A model generated the notes under the pieces. That model saw only the letters and a list, made by a program, of their open reading frames with translations. It was not told the origin of the DNA and searched no databases. Below, in pieces: positions 25,485 to 33,655 of a stretch of 64,000 bases of DNA. Source of the DNA: Marinovum algicola (GTDB taxonomy: Bacteria; Pseudomonadota; Alphaproteobacteria; Rhodobacterales; Rhodobacteraceae); contig NZ_FNYY01000005.1 in NCBI RefSeq assembly GCF_900109145.1, positions 62,001 to 126,000 on the forward strand. Reading direction: 5' to 3'. Both the position numbers and the translations under genes were made by a program. The first letter of the stretch is position 1, and each line of letters begins with the position of its first letter.

Positions 25485-25500
25485 TTCATCCCCGGATGAA
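25485..25500. promoter_or_regulatory. Inverted repeat TTCATCC-CC-GGATGAA
   Basis: 7-bp perfect arms with 2-bp spacer, ending 16 bp before the LysR-type ATG in a divergent gap. Candidate operator or small hairpin in the leader; it does not show the T-N11-A pattern typical of LysR sites. Confidence 0.4.
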
Positions 25501-25515
25501 GGGAATTCATCTGCC

Positions 25516-26427
25516 ATGGGCCGACATTTGCCGCCTTTCGCCGCGGTGCGGGCTTTCGAAGCCGCCGCGCGCCACCGCAGCTTCAAACGCGCCGCCGAGG
25601 AGCTGTGCCTCTCGCCGTCGGCGATCAGCCATCAGATCCGCGCGCTCGAGCAATATCTCGACACCGCGTTGTTCGAGCGGGACGGCAACCGGCTCGAGCT
25701 GACGCTGACCGGGCGCGGCTACGCCGGCAAGCTGACCGGCTTGCTCGACCAGCTCGACGAAAGCACCCGCGCGGTCAGCCAGGCCGGGGCGCGGCCTTTC
25801 CGGGTTCTCTGCACGCCGGGCTTTGCGGCGCGCTGGCTGGTGCCGCGGCTGGACCGGCTGGAATTTGGTGACCGGGTGCGGCTTCGGGTCTCGAGCGGCG
25901 CGCCATCGACCGATTTCGCCGGCAATGACAGCGATGTGGTGATCCAGTGGTCGGTGACGCCGACGGCGGGCGTATCTACCGAGCCCCTGATGGAATCGAG
26001 CCGCTACCCGGTGATAAGCCCCGAGTTGAAACACCGGGCCGCCGTGCACCGGCCCGGTGACCTTCTGCGCCTGCGGCTGATGTACGACGAGACCGACGAT
26101 GCCTGGGGCGAATGGTTCCAGGCCGCTGGCGTGACGCCGGCCGCACTGCCGCAGGGCCCGGTCTTTCCCAATTGCGAGCTGGCAACCACCGCGGCCGAGC
26201 GAGGGCAGGGGGTGTCGCTGGCCTATGATGCGGTGGTGCGGGCCACGCTGGCATCCGGGCGGCTGGTGCGGCTGTTCGAGGCGGTGACCCTGCCGATGGT
26301 AATCTATTCCCTGGCCTATCCCGAGGGGCGGGCCGGCGATCCGATGATCCGCGCCTTTCGCGACTGGATCTTCGCCGAGGTCGCGCGCGAGCAGGTCGGG
26401 GTGCGGGTGGCTTCGGCGCTGGCCTGA
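25516..26427 (+). CDS. LysR family transcriptional regulator (GcvA-like)
   Basis: 303 residues: winged HTH (about 1-60: PPFAAVRAFEAAARHRSFKRAAEELCLSPS in sequence, with ISHQIRALE recognition helix) and a LysR substrate-binding domain (about 90-295). The opening RHLPPFAAVRAFEAAARH and the VLCTPGFAARWLVPRL segment are characteristic of the GcvA subfamily, whose members often regulate amino acid or beta-lactamase genes. Divergent from the secreted HELAHH protein, which may be its target. ATG 25516 chosen by homology of the N-terminus. Confidence 0.88.
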   Translation: MGRHLPPFAAVRAFEAAARHRSFKRAAEELCLSPSAISHQIRALEQYLDTALFERDGNRLELTLTGRGYAGKLTGLLDQLDESTRAVSQAGARPFRVLCTPGFAARWLVPRLDRLEFGDRVRLRVSSGAPSTDFAGNDSDVVIQWSVTPTAGVSTEPLMESSRYPVISPELKHRAAVHRPGDLLRLRLMYDETDDAWGEWFQAAGVTPAALPQGPVFPNCELATTAAERGQGVSLAYDAVVRATLASGRLVRLFEAVTLPMVIYSLAYPEGRAGDPMIRAFRDWIFAEVAREQVGVRVASALA

Positions 26428-26519
26428 GCGCGTCATGCGGCTGCTGCAAAGCGGCATTTCGGCAACGGCGTGCCTGCGCCGCCGCTTCGGGCTTTCCTGG
26501 GGCGGCGACTTGTGCGATG

Positions 26520-26535
26520 TGTTCAGCGTTGAACA
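26520..26535. promoter_or_regulatory. Palindromic operator candidate TGTTCA-N4-TGAACA
   Basis: 6-bp perfect arms separated by GCGT, 18 bp before the ATG of the MarR/EPS-type module. MarR-family dimers bind such short palindromes, commonly over their own promoter, so this is a likely autoregulatory site. It lies where a promoter -10 region or transcript start would be expected. Confidence 0.5.
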
Positions 26536-26552
26536 TACTTTGAGTCGCTCCC

Positions 26553-28628
26553 ATGGCCCCGCCCAAAGCCAAACCGATCACCGATGAGGACGGCAATGTC
26601 TTTCGTCTCCTGCGCCAGCTCGATCTGGCGCCGGAGGCGTCGCAGCGGTCGATCGCCGAGGCGCTGGGCCTGTCGCTGGGCACGCTGAACACGCGGCTCA
26701 AATCTGCCGAGGCGGCCGGGTTCATCAAGATCAGCGAACGTTCGGGGCCCGACCGGCGCCAGCGGTTCGCCTATGTGCTGACCCCGCGCGGGGCAGCGGA
26801 AAAGAACCGGCTGACCGAGAGTTTCCTCGCCCGCAAGCTGGCGGAATACGAAGCGCTTCATGCCGAACTGACGGGCACCGCCAGCGGTCTCGTCCCCATC
26901 AAACACAGGACTGAATTGATGCAGAACAACCTGGCTCCGATTTCGGAACTCTATGTCTCTTACGAGAGCGCCCAGAAGCTGAAGGTGGAGGCCGGCAATC
27001 TGGTCAGCCACGATCTCAGCCCGCGCCAGATCTGTGATCTGGAACTTCTGATGAACGGCGGTTTCAACCCGCTCAAGGGGTTTCTGTCGGAAGAGGACTA
27101 CAACGGCGTTGTCGAGAACATGCGCCTGGCCGACGGGTCGCTCTGGCCGATGCCGATCACGCTCGACGTTTCCGAGGAATTCGCCGCCTCGCTCGAGATC
27201 GGCCAGGACATCGCGCTGCGCGATCAGGAAGGCGTGATCCTCGGCACCATGACCGTGACCGACCGCTGGACCCCCGACAAATCGCGCGAGGCGGAAAAGG
27301 TGTTTGGCGCCGATGATGCGGCCCACCCGGCGGTCAACTACCTGCACAACACCGCCGGCAAGGTCTATCTCGGCGGGCCGGTGACCGGTATCCAGCAACC
27401 CGTGCATTATGATTTCCGCGGCCGCCGCGACACGCCGAACGAGCTGCGCGCCCTGTTCCGCAAGCTGGGCTGGCGCAAGGTCGTGGCCTTCCAGACCCGC
27501 AACCCGCTGCACCGCGCCCACCAGGAGCTGACCTTCCGCGCGGCCAAGGAAGCCCAGGCCAACCTGCTGATCCATCCGGTTGTCGGCATGACCAAGCCGG
27601 GCGACGTCGATCACTTCACCCGCGTGCGCTGCTACGAGGCGGTGCTGGACAAGTATCCGCAGTCGACCACCAACATGTCGCTGCTGAACCTGGCGATGCG
27701 CATGGGCGGCCCGCGCGAGGCGGTCTGGCACGGGCTGATCCGCGCCAACCACGGCTGCACCCATTTCATTGTCGGCCGCGACCACGCCGGCCCCGGCAAG
27801 AATTCCCAGGGCGAGGATTTCTACGGGCCTTATGATGCGCAGGATCTGTTCCGCGAGTACCAGAGCGAGATCGGCGTCGAGATGGTCGATTTCAAGCACA
27901 TGGTCTATGTGCAGGAGCGCGCGCAATATGAGCCCGCCGACGAGATCGAGGATCGCGACAATGTCACCATCCTCAACATCTCGGGCACCGAGCTGCGCCG
28001 GCGTCTGCAAGAGGGGCTGGAGATCCCCGAATGGTTCTCGTTCCCCGAGGTGGTGGCCGAGCTGCGCCGCACCCGTCCGCCGCGGGCCAAACAGGGCTTC
28101 ACCGTGTTCTTTACCGGTCTCTCAGGCTCCGGCAAATCGACCATTGCCAACGCGCTGATGGTGAAGCTGATGGAAATGGGCGGCCGCCCGGTGACGCTGC
28201 TCGACGGCGACATCGTGCGCAAGAACCTCAGCTCCGAGCTGGGCTTCTCGAAGGAGCACCGCGACCTCAACATCCGCCGCATCGGTTATGTCGCCAGCGA
28301 GATCACCAAGAACGGCGGTATCGCCATCTGCGCGCCGATCGCGCCTTATGCCACCACCCGCCGTGCCGTGCGCGAGGACGTGGAGCAATTCGGCGCCTTC
28401 ATCGAGGTGCATGTGGCCACCTCGCTCGAGGAATGCGAGCGGCGTGACCGCAAAGGGCTCTACAAGCTGGCGCGGGAAGGTAAGATCAAGGAATTCACCG
28501 GCATCTCCGATCCCTACGACGTGCCGGCGGATCCTGAACTGAGCGTCGAGACCGAGAATGTCGAGGTCGACAACTGCGCGCATCAGGTGATCCTGAAGCT
28601 CGAGAGCATGGGGCTGATCGCCGGCTGA
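26553..28628 (+). CDS. sat-cysC: MarR/EPS-type winged helix joined in frame to bifunctional sulfate adenylyltransferase-APS kinase
   Basis: One open frame of 691 codons with three modules. Residues 1-115 are a winged helix of the EPS-associated MarR type (RLLRQLDLAPEASQRSIAEA, ARKLAEYEALHAEL). Residues 123-520 are sulfate adenylyltransferase (Q314-TRNPLHRAH, GRDHAGPG), and 520-691 APS kinase (P-loop GLSGSGKST at 522-530, LLDGDIVRKNL). The enzyme part makes APS and then PAPS from sulfate. An internal ATG at 26919 (M123), with AGGA 8 bp upstream, would give a normal 569-residue enzyme, so the frame may be read as a fusion, as a separate enzyme, or both. No stop codon or frameshift separates the parts. 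Linking an exopolysaccharide-type regulator to PAPS supply would fit sulfated polysaccharide production; this is inference. Confidence 0.85.
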   Translation: MAPPKAKPITDEDGNVFRLLRQLDLAPEASQRSIAEALGLSLGTLNTRLKSAEAAGFIKISERSGPDRRQRFAYVLTPRGAAEKNRLTESFLARKLAEYEALHAELTGTASGLVPIKHRTELMQNNLAPISELYVSYESAQKLKVEAGNLVSHDLSPRQICDLELLMNGGFNPLKGFLSEEDYNGVVENMRLADGSLWPMPITLDVSEEFAASLEIGQDIALRDQEGVILGTMTVTDRWTPDKSREAEKVFGADDAAHPAVNYLHNTAGKVYLGGPVTGIQQPVHYDFRGRRDTPNELRALFRKLGWRKVVAFQTRNPLHRAHQELTFRAAKEAQANLLIHPVVGMTKPGDVDHFTRVRCYEAVLDKYPQSTTNMSLLNLAMRMGGPREAVWHGLIRANHGCTHFIVGRDHAGPGKNSQGEDFYGPYDAQDLFREYQSEIGVEMVDFKHMVYVQERAQYEPADEIEDRDNVTILNISGTELRRRLQEGLEIPEWFSFPEVVAELRRTRPPRAKQGFTVFFTGLSGSGKSTIANALMVKLMEMGGRPVTLLDGDIVRKNLSSELGFSKEHRDLNIRRIGYVASEITKNGGIAICAPIAPYATTRRAVREDVEQFGAFIEVHVATSLEECERRDRKGLYKLAREGKIKEFTGISDPYDVPADPELSVETENVEVDNCAHQVILKLESMGLIAG
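26907..26921 (+). promoter_or_regulatory. Internal ribosome-binding site and ATG for stand-alone Sat-CysC
   Basis: AGGA (26907-26910) precedes ATG 26919 by 8 bp, and protein sequence conserved among Sat enzymes (NNLAPISELYVSYESA) starts right after this ATG. This suggests that the enzyme can be initiated independently of the winged-helix module. Confidence 0.55.
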
Positions 28629-28654
28629 TCGCGGCAAAAGCCACGCAAAACGAC

Positions 28655-28683
28655 AAAGGCCGCGGGTGATCCCGCGGCCTTTT
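28655..28683. terminator. Rho-independent terminator between sat-cysC and DUF1150 gene
   Basis: AAAGGCCGCGGG (28655-28666), loop TGAT, CCCGCGGCCTTT (28671-28682) plus one more T: a perfect 12-bp stem with A/T flanks, suited to stop transcription from both convergent genes. Confidence 0.8.
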
Positions 28684-28734
28684 GCCTGTCATACGGAGTG
28701 TGTCCGCCCGGCTCGGTACGGCGGGGAGGGCGGC

Positions 28735-28962
28735 CTAGTGGACCGCGACCGGCGCCATGTCGTGCTGCCGCGCCAGAACGAAGGCCAGCTTGCGGTCGGC
28801 CACGAGGGCCAGCTGCTCGCCATCCTCGCGGTGGACGGCGTAAAGCGTTTCGGCGCCATGCGCCTGATCGCGGATTTCCTCGGGAAGGTCGGCGACCGCC
28901 ACCGGTTTCACATAGACGATATTGAGCGGCACCGTCTGGCCGAAATCATAATTCGTGTTCAT
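28735..28962 (-). CDS. DUF1150 family protein
   Basis: 75 residues. The ETLYAVHREDGEQLALVADRKLAFVLARQ core is the DUF1150 pattern, found in alphaproteobacteria and very often directly after a small heat-shock protein gene, as here (5 bp after hsp20 on the same strand). The function is unknown; co-transcription suggests a heat-shock role or partnership with Hsp20. Ends the operon before a strong terminator. Confidence 0.85.
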   Translation of the reverse strand: MNTNYDFGQTVPLNIVYVKPVAVADLPEEIRDQAHGAETLYAVHREDGEQLALVADRKLAFVLARQHDMAPVAVH

Positions 28963-28967
28963 GACAT

Positions 28968-29381
28968 TCACCCTTTCCTGATATTGATCGTCTGCACCAC
29001 GGTTTCTGGGCGTTGCATCGTCAGATCGACATGCAGCAACCCGTTTTCCATCACCGCTTCGCCCACCTCGACACCATCGGCCAGCACGAAGCTGCGCTGG
29101 AACTGCCGCGCCGCGATGCCGCGATGGAGAAAGACACGTTCGCTGCCGTCGTCGCGCTGGCGGCCGCGGATCACCAGTTGTCGGTCCTCGACGGTGATCG
29201 AGAGATCGCCCTCGGCAAATCCGGCCACGGCCAGAGTGATGCGATACGAATGATCGGAGGTCTGTTCGATATTGAAAGGCGGATAGCCTTCGTTGCCGGT
29301 CTTCGCCGTGCGTTCCAGCAGGCGCTCCAGCTGCTCGAACCCCAGCATATGGGGGTAGGAGCCCAGGGTCAGTTTTGTCAT
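28968..29381 (-). CDS. Small heat-shock protein, Hsp20/IbpA family
   Basis: 137 residues with an alpha-crystallin domain (about 28-125: PPFNIEQ, YRITLAVAGF, LVIRGRQRDD, FLHRGIAARQFQRSF, GLLHVDL). The N-terminal LGFEQLERLLERTAK follows the IbpA pattern. Cytoplasmic ATP-independent holdase. Start ATG 29381 is preceded by AAGGA. The 5' leader folds into a ROSE-like hairpin covering that ribosome-binding site, and a sigma-32-type promoter is seen at 29447-29475, so both transcription and translation should be heat-induced. DUF1150 follows in the operon. Confidence 0.92.
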   Translation of the reverse strand: MTKLTLGSYPHMLGFEQLERLLERTAKTGNEGYPPFNIEQTSDHSYRITLAVAGFAEGDLSITVEDRQLVIRGRQRDDGSERVFLHRGIAARQFQRSFVLADGVEVGEAVMENGLLHVDLTMQRPETVVQTINIRKG

Positions 29382-29386
29382 GACAC

Positions 29387-29437
29387 GTCCTTTGGCAAAG
29401 CGACATCTCTTGACCGGCCCCGTCAGCGGCAACCGGT
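29387..29437 (-). promoter_or_regulatory. ROSE-like RNA thermometer in the hsp20 leader
   Basis: On the minus strand the 18-nt hairpin at 29404-29387 (GUCGCUUUGCCAAAGGAC) pairs GUC/GAC and CUUU/AAAG with one bulged G, covering the Shine-Dalgarno AAGGA. Opposite AGGA it has UCGCU, which fits the U(U/C)GCU signature of ROSE thermometers. A second stem, ACCGG (29437-29433) with CCGGU (29417-29413), lies upstream in the leader. ROSE elements are known in leaders of alphaproteobacterial small heat-shock genes; heat would open the terminal hairpin. Confidence 0.65.
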
Positions 29438-29446
29438 TCACAACGA

Positions 29447-29475
29447 ATATGGTGTGGCATCCGGTGGGCTGCAAG
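29447..29475 (-). promoter_or_regulatory. Sigma-32 (RpoH)-type promoter for hsp20
   Basis: On the minus strand CTTGCA (29475-29470) is followed after exactly 17 bp by CCATAT (29452-29447). This matches the alphaproteobacterial RpoH pattern CTTG ... CCATAT. A start about 7 bp further would give a leader of roughly 60 nt containing both thermometer stems. Confidence 0.65.
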
Positions 29476-29538
29476 GCCTTTGCCAAAAGCCTTTGAACAC
29501 AGTATCCTGAACACCTGCCCGCGATGGAGAATACCCGG

Positions 29539-29763
29539 ATGAACATGCAGACCGAACTGGCGATGAAGACCGACGAGGTCTTGCGCGTTGAACTCGAGGT
29601 CTTCAAACGCGAGCACCGCGATCTCGACCAGGCGATCGATGCGCTTCAGGCCGAGGGCCGCGCCGATGCGCTGACCATTCAGCGGCTGAAGAAGAAAAAG
29701 CTGATGCTGAAGGACAAGATCGCCCAGATCGAGGACCGGCTGCTGCCCGACATCATCGCCTGA
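29539..29763 (+). CDS. YdcH family protein (DUF465)
   Basis: 74 residues, largely one helical hairpin or coiled coil: EVFKREHRDLDQAIDALQ, then RLKKKKLMLKDKIAQIEDRL. The RLKKKKL...KD motif is diagnostic of DUF465/YdcH, small cytoplasmic proteins of unknown function. ATG 29539 is preferred because GGAG lies 9 bp upstream; the frame also has an ATG at 29524. Ends 6 bp before the next gene. Its 5' region overlaps the upstream side of the hsp20 promoter. Confidence 0.82.
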   Translation: MNMQTELAMKTDEVLRVELEVFKREHRDLDQAIDALQAEGRADALTIQRLKKKKLMLKDKIAQIEDRLLPDIIA

Positions 29764-29769
29764 TCCGCC

Positions 29770-30723
29770 ATGGCGCGGCTTGCGGTCCGGCCCAAAGTCT
29801 GGCCCCAACGCCTGCGGCGCGCGCTGCTTGGCGTCCTGGGGCTGTTTGGCCTCCTGCTGCTGGCGCTGGGGGTGCAGCATCTGCGTCTCTCGGGCGGGCC
29901 GGCGCTGGGCCCACCTGTGCCGGGCGGGCTGCGGCTGGCCACGCACAACGTGCATTACATCGTTACCCGGCGCGACACCGGCCTCTGGTCGCTGGCGGAC
30001 TGGCGCCGGCGCAAGCCGGTTCTGGATGCGACCTTCAAGGCGCTCGCGGCCGATCTGGTGGCCTTTCAGGAAATGGAAAGCTTTGCCGGCGGTTCCGGCA
30101 GCGACGAGAACCTCGCCCGCGACTGGCTGTTGCAGCAGAACCCGGGCTATGCCGCCGCGGCCACCGGGCCCTGGCGGGAATTTCCGCCGACCCAGCCGAT
30201 CCTCTACCGCCGCGCCAGGCTCGAATTGCTGGATCAGGGCTGGTTTTTCTTTTCAGAGACGCCGGAGGTGATTTATTCGCGCACCTTCAATGGCTCCTGG
30301 CCGGCCTTTGCCGCCTGGGCCGAGTTCCGCGACCGTCGGGGCGGCACGGTGTTTCGGGTGTTGAACCTGCATCTGGATTATTCCAGCCTGGACAACCGGC
30401 GCAAATCCGTCGTGCTGATCCGCGCGCGGCTGGCGGACTGGCGGGCGGCGGGCCATTCGATGGTGGTGCTGGGTGATTTCAACGCGCTGGCGGGCTCGGC
30501 GCTGCTGGCGCCGCTGGAGGCGGAGGGGCTGCGGTTCGTGCCGGTGCCGGGGGCGACCTATCACTTCGATCGCGGGCTCAACCTCTTTGGCGCGATCGAT
30601 CATGTCGGGTTGGGGCCGGGGCTGCGCGCGCTGCGCCCGGCGGCGGTGTTTCGCGAGCGGTTGGGGCCGGTCTGGCCGAGCGACCATTACCCGGTGGTGG
30701 TGGATGTGACTTTCGGGGATTAG
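29770..30723 (+). CDS. Endonuclease/exonuclease/phosphatase family protein, membrane-anchored
   Basis: 317 residues. An N-terminal hydrophobic segment (about 18-38, LLGVLGLFGLLLLALGV) serves as anchor or uncleaved signal, placing the catalytic domain in the periplasm. The EEP fold motifs follow: ATHNVHY, AFQEMESF, LNLHLDY, VVLGDFNAL and SDHYPVVVDV, containing the metal and catalytic Asn/Asp/His residues. Substrate may be a nucleic acid, a phosphoinositide-like or another phosphodiester; it cannot be decided here. Confidence 0.85.
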   Translation: MARLAVRPKVWPQRLRRALLGVLGLFGLLLLALGVQHLRLSGGPALGPPVPGGLRLATHNVHYIVTRRDTGLWSLADWRRRKPVLDATFKALAADLVAFQEMESFAGGSGSDENLARDWLLQQNPGYAAAATGPWREFPPTQPILYRRARLELLDQGWFFFSETPEVIYSRTFNGSWPAFAAWAEFRDRRGGTVFRVLNLHLDYSSLDNRRKSVVLIRARLADWRAAGHSMVVLGDFNALAGSALLAPLEAEGLRFVPVPGATYHFDRGLNLFGAIDHVGLGPGLRALRPAAVFRERLGPVWPSDHYPVVVDVTFGD

Positions 30724-30777
30724 GGGCGCTGCCCCCGGCCTGCGGCCTCCCCCGGCGGTATTTTTCAAGAGAAGAAG
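30723..30777 (+). repeat. Dispersed intergenic repeat, family A (copy 3)
   Basis: GGGGCGCTGCCCCC hairpin, GGCCTGCGGCC, then GGCGGTATTTTTCAAGAGAAGAAG (24 bases, key core GCGGTATTT and AGAAGAAG). The best-preserved copy together with 291-335. It begins right after the stop codon of the phosphatase-family gene. Confidence 0.6.
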
Positions 30778-30820
30778 CCACGGGAATGCGAAAATGCTGC
30801 CGCTGCGACCGGCGGGGCCG

Positions 30821-30848
30821 TTGCCAATGGGGGCGCTCTGGCTATAGT
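30821..30848 (+). promoter_or_regulatory. Sigma-70-type promoter for purEK
   Basis: TTGCCA (30821-30826), 16-bp spacer, TATAGT (30843-30848). Both hexamers match the consensus at five of six positions, and the expected start lies about 20 bp before the purE ATG. Confidence 0.6.
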
Positions 30849-30875
30849 GCGGCCTTCCTAACGTGAGGGGATGCG

Positions 30876-31364
30876 ATGACAGAGCCGGTAGTGGGCATCA
30901 TCATGGGCAGCCAGTCGGATTGGCCCACCATGAAGGAAGCGGCGGATGTGCTGGACGAGCTGGGCGTGGCCTATGAGGCGCGCATCGTCTCGGCGCATCG
31001 GACGCCGGACCGGCTCTGGGACTACGGCAAGACGGCGGTGGACCGGGGGGTGCAGGTGATCATCGCCGGCGCCGGCGGCGCGGCGCATCTGCCGGGTATG
31101 ATGGCGTCGAAGACCCGGGTGCCGGTGATCGGCGTACCGGTGCAGACCCGGGCGCTCTCGGGGGTCGATTCGCTGTATTCGATCTTGCAGATGCCGCGCG
31201 GCTATCCGGTGGCGACCATGGCGATCGGCGCGCCGGGAGCGAAAAACGCGGGGCTGATGGCGGCGGGCATTCTGGCGTTGCAGGATGCCGGGCTGGCGCA
31301 GCGGCTGGAGGATTGGCGTGCTGCGCTCTCGGCCTCGATCCCGGAGGTGCCGGTCGATGAATAA
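30876..31364 (+). CDS. purE: N5-carboxyaminoimidazole ribonucleotide mutase
   Basis: 162 residues, class I PurE. The N-terminal [19 protein letters not shown] binds the ribonucleotide phosphate; SAHRTPDRL holds the active-site histidine and [11 protein letters not shown] the central loop. Converts N5-CAIR to CAIR in purine synthesis together with PurK, whose start overlaps the purE end by 8 bp. A good sigma-70-type promoter lies just upstream. Confidence 0.96.
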   Translation: MTEPVVGIIMGSQSDWPTMKEAADVLDELGVAYEARIVSAHRTPDRLWDYGKTAVDRGVQVIIAGAGGAAHLPGMMASKTRVPVIGVPVQTRALSGVDSLYSILQMPRGYPVATMAIGAPGAKNAGLMAAGILALQDAGLAQRLEDWRAALSASIPEVPVDE

Positions 31365-32430
31365 GGCTCTGGCGCAGGGGGCGGTGATCGGCATTCTGGG
31401 CGGTGGCCAGCTTGGCCGCATGCTCGCGGTGGCGGCGAGCCGGCTGGGCTTTCGCTGCCATGTCTTCGAGCCGGGGGCCCATCCGCCGGCCGGTGATGTC
31501 GCCTGGAAAGTGACGACGGCGGGCTATGACGATGCCGCGGCATTGCGGGCCTTTGCTGAGAGCGTCGATGTCATCACCTATGAATTCGAGAACATTCCGA
31601 CGGCGGCGCTCGACATCCTCGAGGCGCTGCGGCCGATCCGGCCGGGGCGCGAGGCGCTGCGGGTGAGCCAGGACCGGCTGATCGAGAAGGACTTCCTGTC
31701 GGGGTCGGGGCTGACGGTGGCGCCTTATGCCGATGTCGGTGACGCGGCATCGCTGGAGGCGGCGCTGGCGCGGATCGGCACGCCGGCGATCCTCAAGACC
31801 CGGCGCTTCGGCTATGACGGCAAGGGCCAGGCGCGGATCATGGCGCCGGGCGATGCCGGTCAGGCGCTGGCCGACATGGCGGGCGCGCCGGCGGTGCTGG
31901 AGGGCTTCGTCGATTTCGAGCGCGAGATCTCGGTGATCGCGGCGCGCGGGGTGACCGGCGAGGTGGCCTGTTTCGACCCGGGCGAGAATGTGCACGAGGG
32001 TGGCATCCTGCGCACCACCACGGTGCCGGCCGAGATCCGGCCGATGATGCAGGCCGATGCGGTGCTGCTGGCCGGGCAGATCCTCAATGCGCTGGATTAT
32101 GTCGGCGTGATGGGGGTGGAGCTTTTTGTCACCGGCCGGGGCCTCGTGGTCAACGAGATCGCGCCGCGGGTGCATAACTCGGGCCATTGGACCCAGGCGG
32201 GCTGTGCCGTCGATCAGTTCGAACAGCATATCCGCGCCGTGGCGGGCTGGCCGCTGGGCGATGGCGGCCGACATGCCGATGTGGTGATGGAAAACCTGAT
32301 CGGCGAGGACATGGACCGGGTGCCGGAGATTGCCAGGGAGCGCCATGCCAGCCTGCATCTTTACGGCAAGACCGAGGTCAAGCCGGGGCGCAAGATGGGG
32401 CATGTGAACCGGGTGAAGACCGCAGGATAA
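31357..32430 (+). CDS. purK: N5-carboxyaminoimidazole ribonucleotide synthase
   Basis: 357-residue ATP-grasp enzyme that carboxylates AIR with bicarbonate and ATP. Seen: [20 protein letters not shown] at the N-terminus, [14 protein letters not shown] (ATP binding), [15 protein letters not shown] and [15 protein letters not shown] with the metal and bicarbonate site. ATG 31357 overlaps the 3' end of purE by 8 bp, implying translational coupling. No purine riboswitch is visible in front of the operon. Confidence 0.96.
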   Translation: MNKALAQGAVIGILGGGQLGRMLAVAASRLGFRCHVFEPGAHPPAGDVAWKVTTAGYDDAAALRAFAESVDVITYEFENIPTAALDILEALRPIRPGREALRVSQDRLIEKDFLSGSGLTVAPYADVGDAASLEAALARIGTPAILKTRRFGYDGKGQARIMAPGDAGQALADMAGAPAVLEGFVDFEREISVIAARGVTGEVACFDPGENVHEGGILRTTTVPAEIRPMMQADAVLLAGQILNALDYVGVMGVELFVTGRGLVVNEIAPRVHNSGHWTQAGCAVDQFEQHIRAVAGWPLGDGGRHADVVMENLIGEDMDRVPEIARERHASLHLYGKTEVKPGRKMGHVNRVKTAG

Positions 32431-32480
32431 ACCCGTCGGCGGCGGGGGGCTCTCTGCTGCGAAGATCTGCGATCGGGGAG

Positions 32481-32502
32481 GTCCCGGATCGGGGTCCGGG
32501 AC
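32481..32502. terminator. Family B palindrome between purK and phnM
   Basis: GTCCCGGA (32481-32488), loop TCGGGG, TCCGGGAC (32495-32502) between two convergent genes. Likely shared transcript end; belongs to the recurrent GC-palindrome family. Confidence 0.5.
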
Positions 32503-32506
32503 GGGG

Positions 32507-33655
32507 TCAGGCGGTGACCAGCCGGCGGGCGGTTTCGCCAGCCAGATGGGTGAAGACCCCGGCGCAGAGCGTCGCCTCGACCCGGCGGGTCGTGGCGTCG
32601 AGCACCACCAGATCGGCGCGTTGGCCGGGCGCCAGCGTGCCGCGGTCTGTCAGGCCCAGCACCTGTGCCGGGCCGGAGGAGATCAGCGCCCAGGCCTGCG
32701 CCAGATCCCGCTGTCCGAGATCGACCAGCTGCCAGACCGCGTTGCGCGGGGCCGGGTAGTGGTAGTCCGAGGCCAGCGCGGTGCAGAGCCCGTCCTCGAC
32801 CAGCGCCCGGGCCGAGACCTTGCCCTTGTGGCTGGCGCCGCGCACCACGTTGGGCGCGCCAAGCACCACCGGCTGGCCACGGTCCCGCGCCGCCTGGGCG
32901 GCCTCGCGGGTCTCGGGGAATTCGCTGATCGCGGCGCCGCGGGCGGCCCAGATGGCGCGGTCCTCGGCGCTGGCATCGTCGTGGCTGGCGTAGCGGATGT
33001 CGCGCCGGCGCAGATCGGCGCAGACCGCATCCAGCGCCGCCGGCACTTCGGCCGAGCGCGCATGCAGCGCCTGCATCAGCGCCAAATGCGCCTCGGGGCT
33101 GCGGCCGGATTTCAGCGCCGTGCCGGTGAGCCGCGGGATCGCGCGGCCCGATGCCAGCCGGTCGTGCGGCAGATGATCGTTGAAGGCGACATAGCGGATG
33201 TCATGCTCTGCCAACAGCCCGAGCACTGTCCGGAAATCGTCGATCATATGGGTCTCGAGCCGCAGCTGGACCTGTAAATCCGTGTCGAGCTGCGGCCGCA
33301 CCCGGGCCAGCGCCGCCAGCATCCGCCTGGCGAACTCGGGGCTACGCAGCCCGCCTTCCCAGGAATAGAATTGCGCCAGAACGGCGGTGGTGATGCCATT
33401 GGCGGCCAGTTCGGCTTCGGCCGAGACCAACCCGGCGGCAAGGTCGGTCATGGCGCCGCGGCGGGGGGCGAGATGGCGTTCGAAACCGTCGCCGTGCAGA
33501 TCGACGATGCCGGGCAGGATCAACTTGCCGGAGACGTCGACAGGGCGCCCGCCAGCCGCCGCGCCGACCAACCCGCCGGAGATCGCCAGCGGCCCGCCGC
33601 GCAGCCCATGCGGCGAGAGCCAGCGCGCGCCGGTGAAGGTGAGATCAATTGGCAT
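32507..33655 (-). CDS. phnM: PhnM-like amidohydrolase (alpha-D-ribose 1-methylphosphonate 5-triphosphate diphosphatase family)
   Basis: 382 residues, amidohydrolase superfamily. Signature segments are [19 protein letters not shown] (first metal site), [12 protein letters not shown] and [14 protein letters not shown] near the C-terminus. PhnM hydrolyses a triphosphate intermediate of the C-P lyase pathway, but no other phn genes are nearby, so this orphan could act on another substrate. The start overlaps the end of the lipase-like gene by 11 bp; an ATG at 33661 is an alternative. Confidence 0.82.
   Translation of the reverse strand: MPIDLTFTGARWLSPHGLRGGPLAISGGLVGAAAGGRPVDVSGKLILPGIVDLHGDGFERHLAPRRGAMTDLAAGLVSAEAELAANGITTAVLAQFYSWEGGLRSPEFARRMLAALARVRPQLDTDLQVQLRLETHMIDDFRTVLGLLAEHDIRYVAFNDHLPHDRLASGRAIPRLTGTALKSGRSPEAHLALMQALHARSAEVPAALDAVCADLRRRDIRYASHDDASAEDRAIWAARGAAISEFPETREAAQAARDRGQPVVLGAPNVVRGASHKGKVSARALVEDGLCTALASDYHYPAPRNAVWQLVDLGQRDLAQAWALISSGPAQVLGLTDRGTLAPGQRADLVVLDATTRRVEATLCAGVFTHLAGETARRLVTA

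Noticed and set aside
28735-29955. A 406-codon minus-strand frame covering the DUF1150 and hsp20 region
   Set aside because: Only its last 75 codons are the real DUF1150 protein; the rest reads hsp20 out of frame and runs past the hsp20 promoter.
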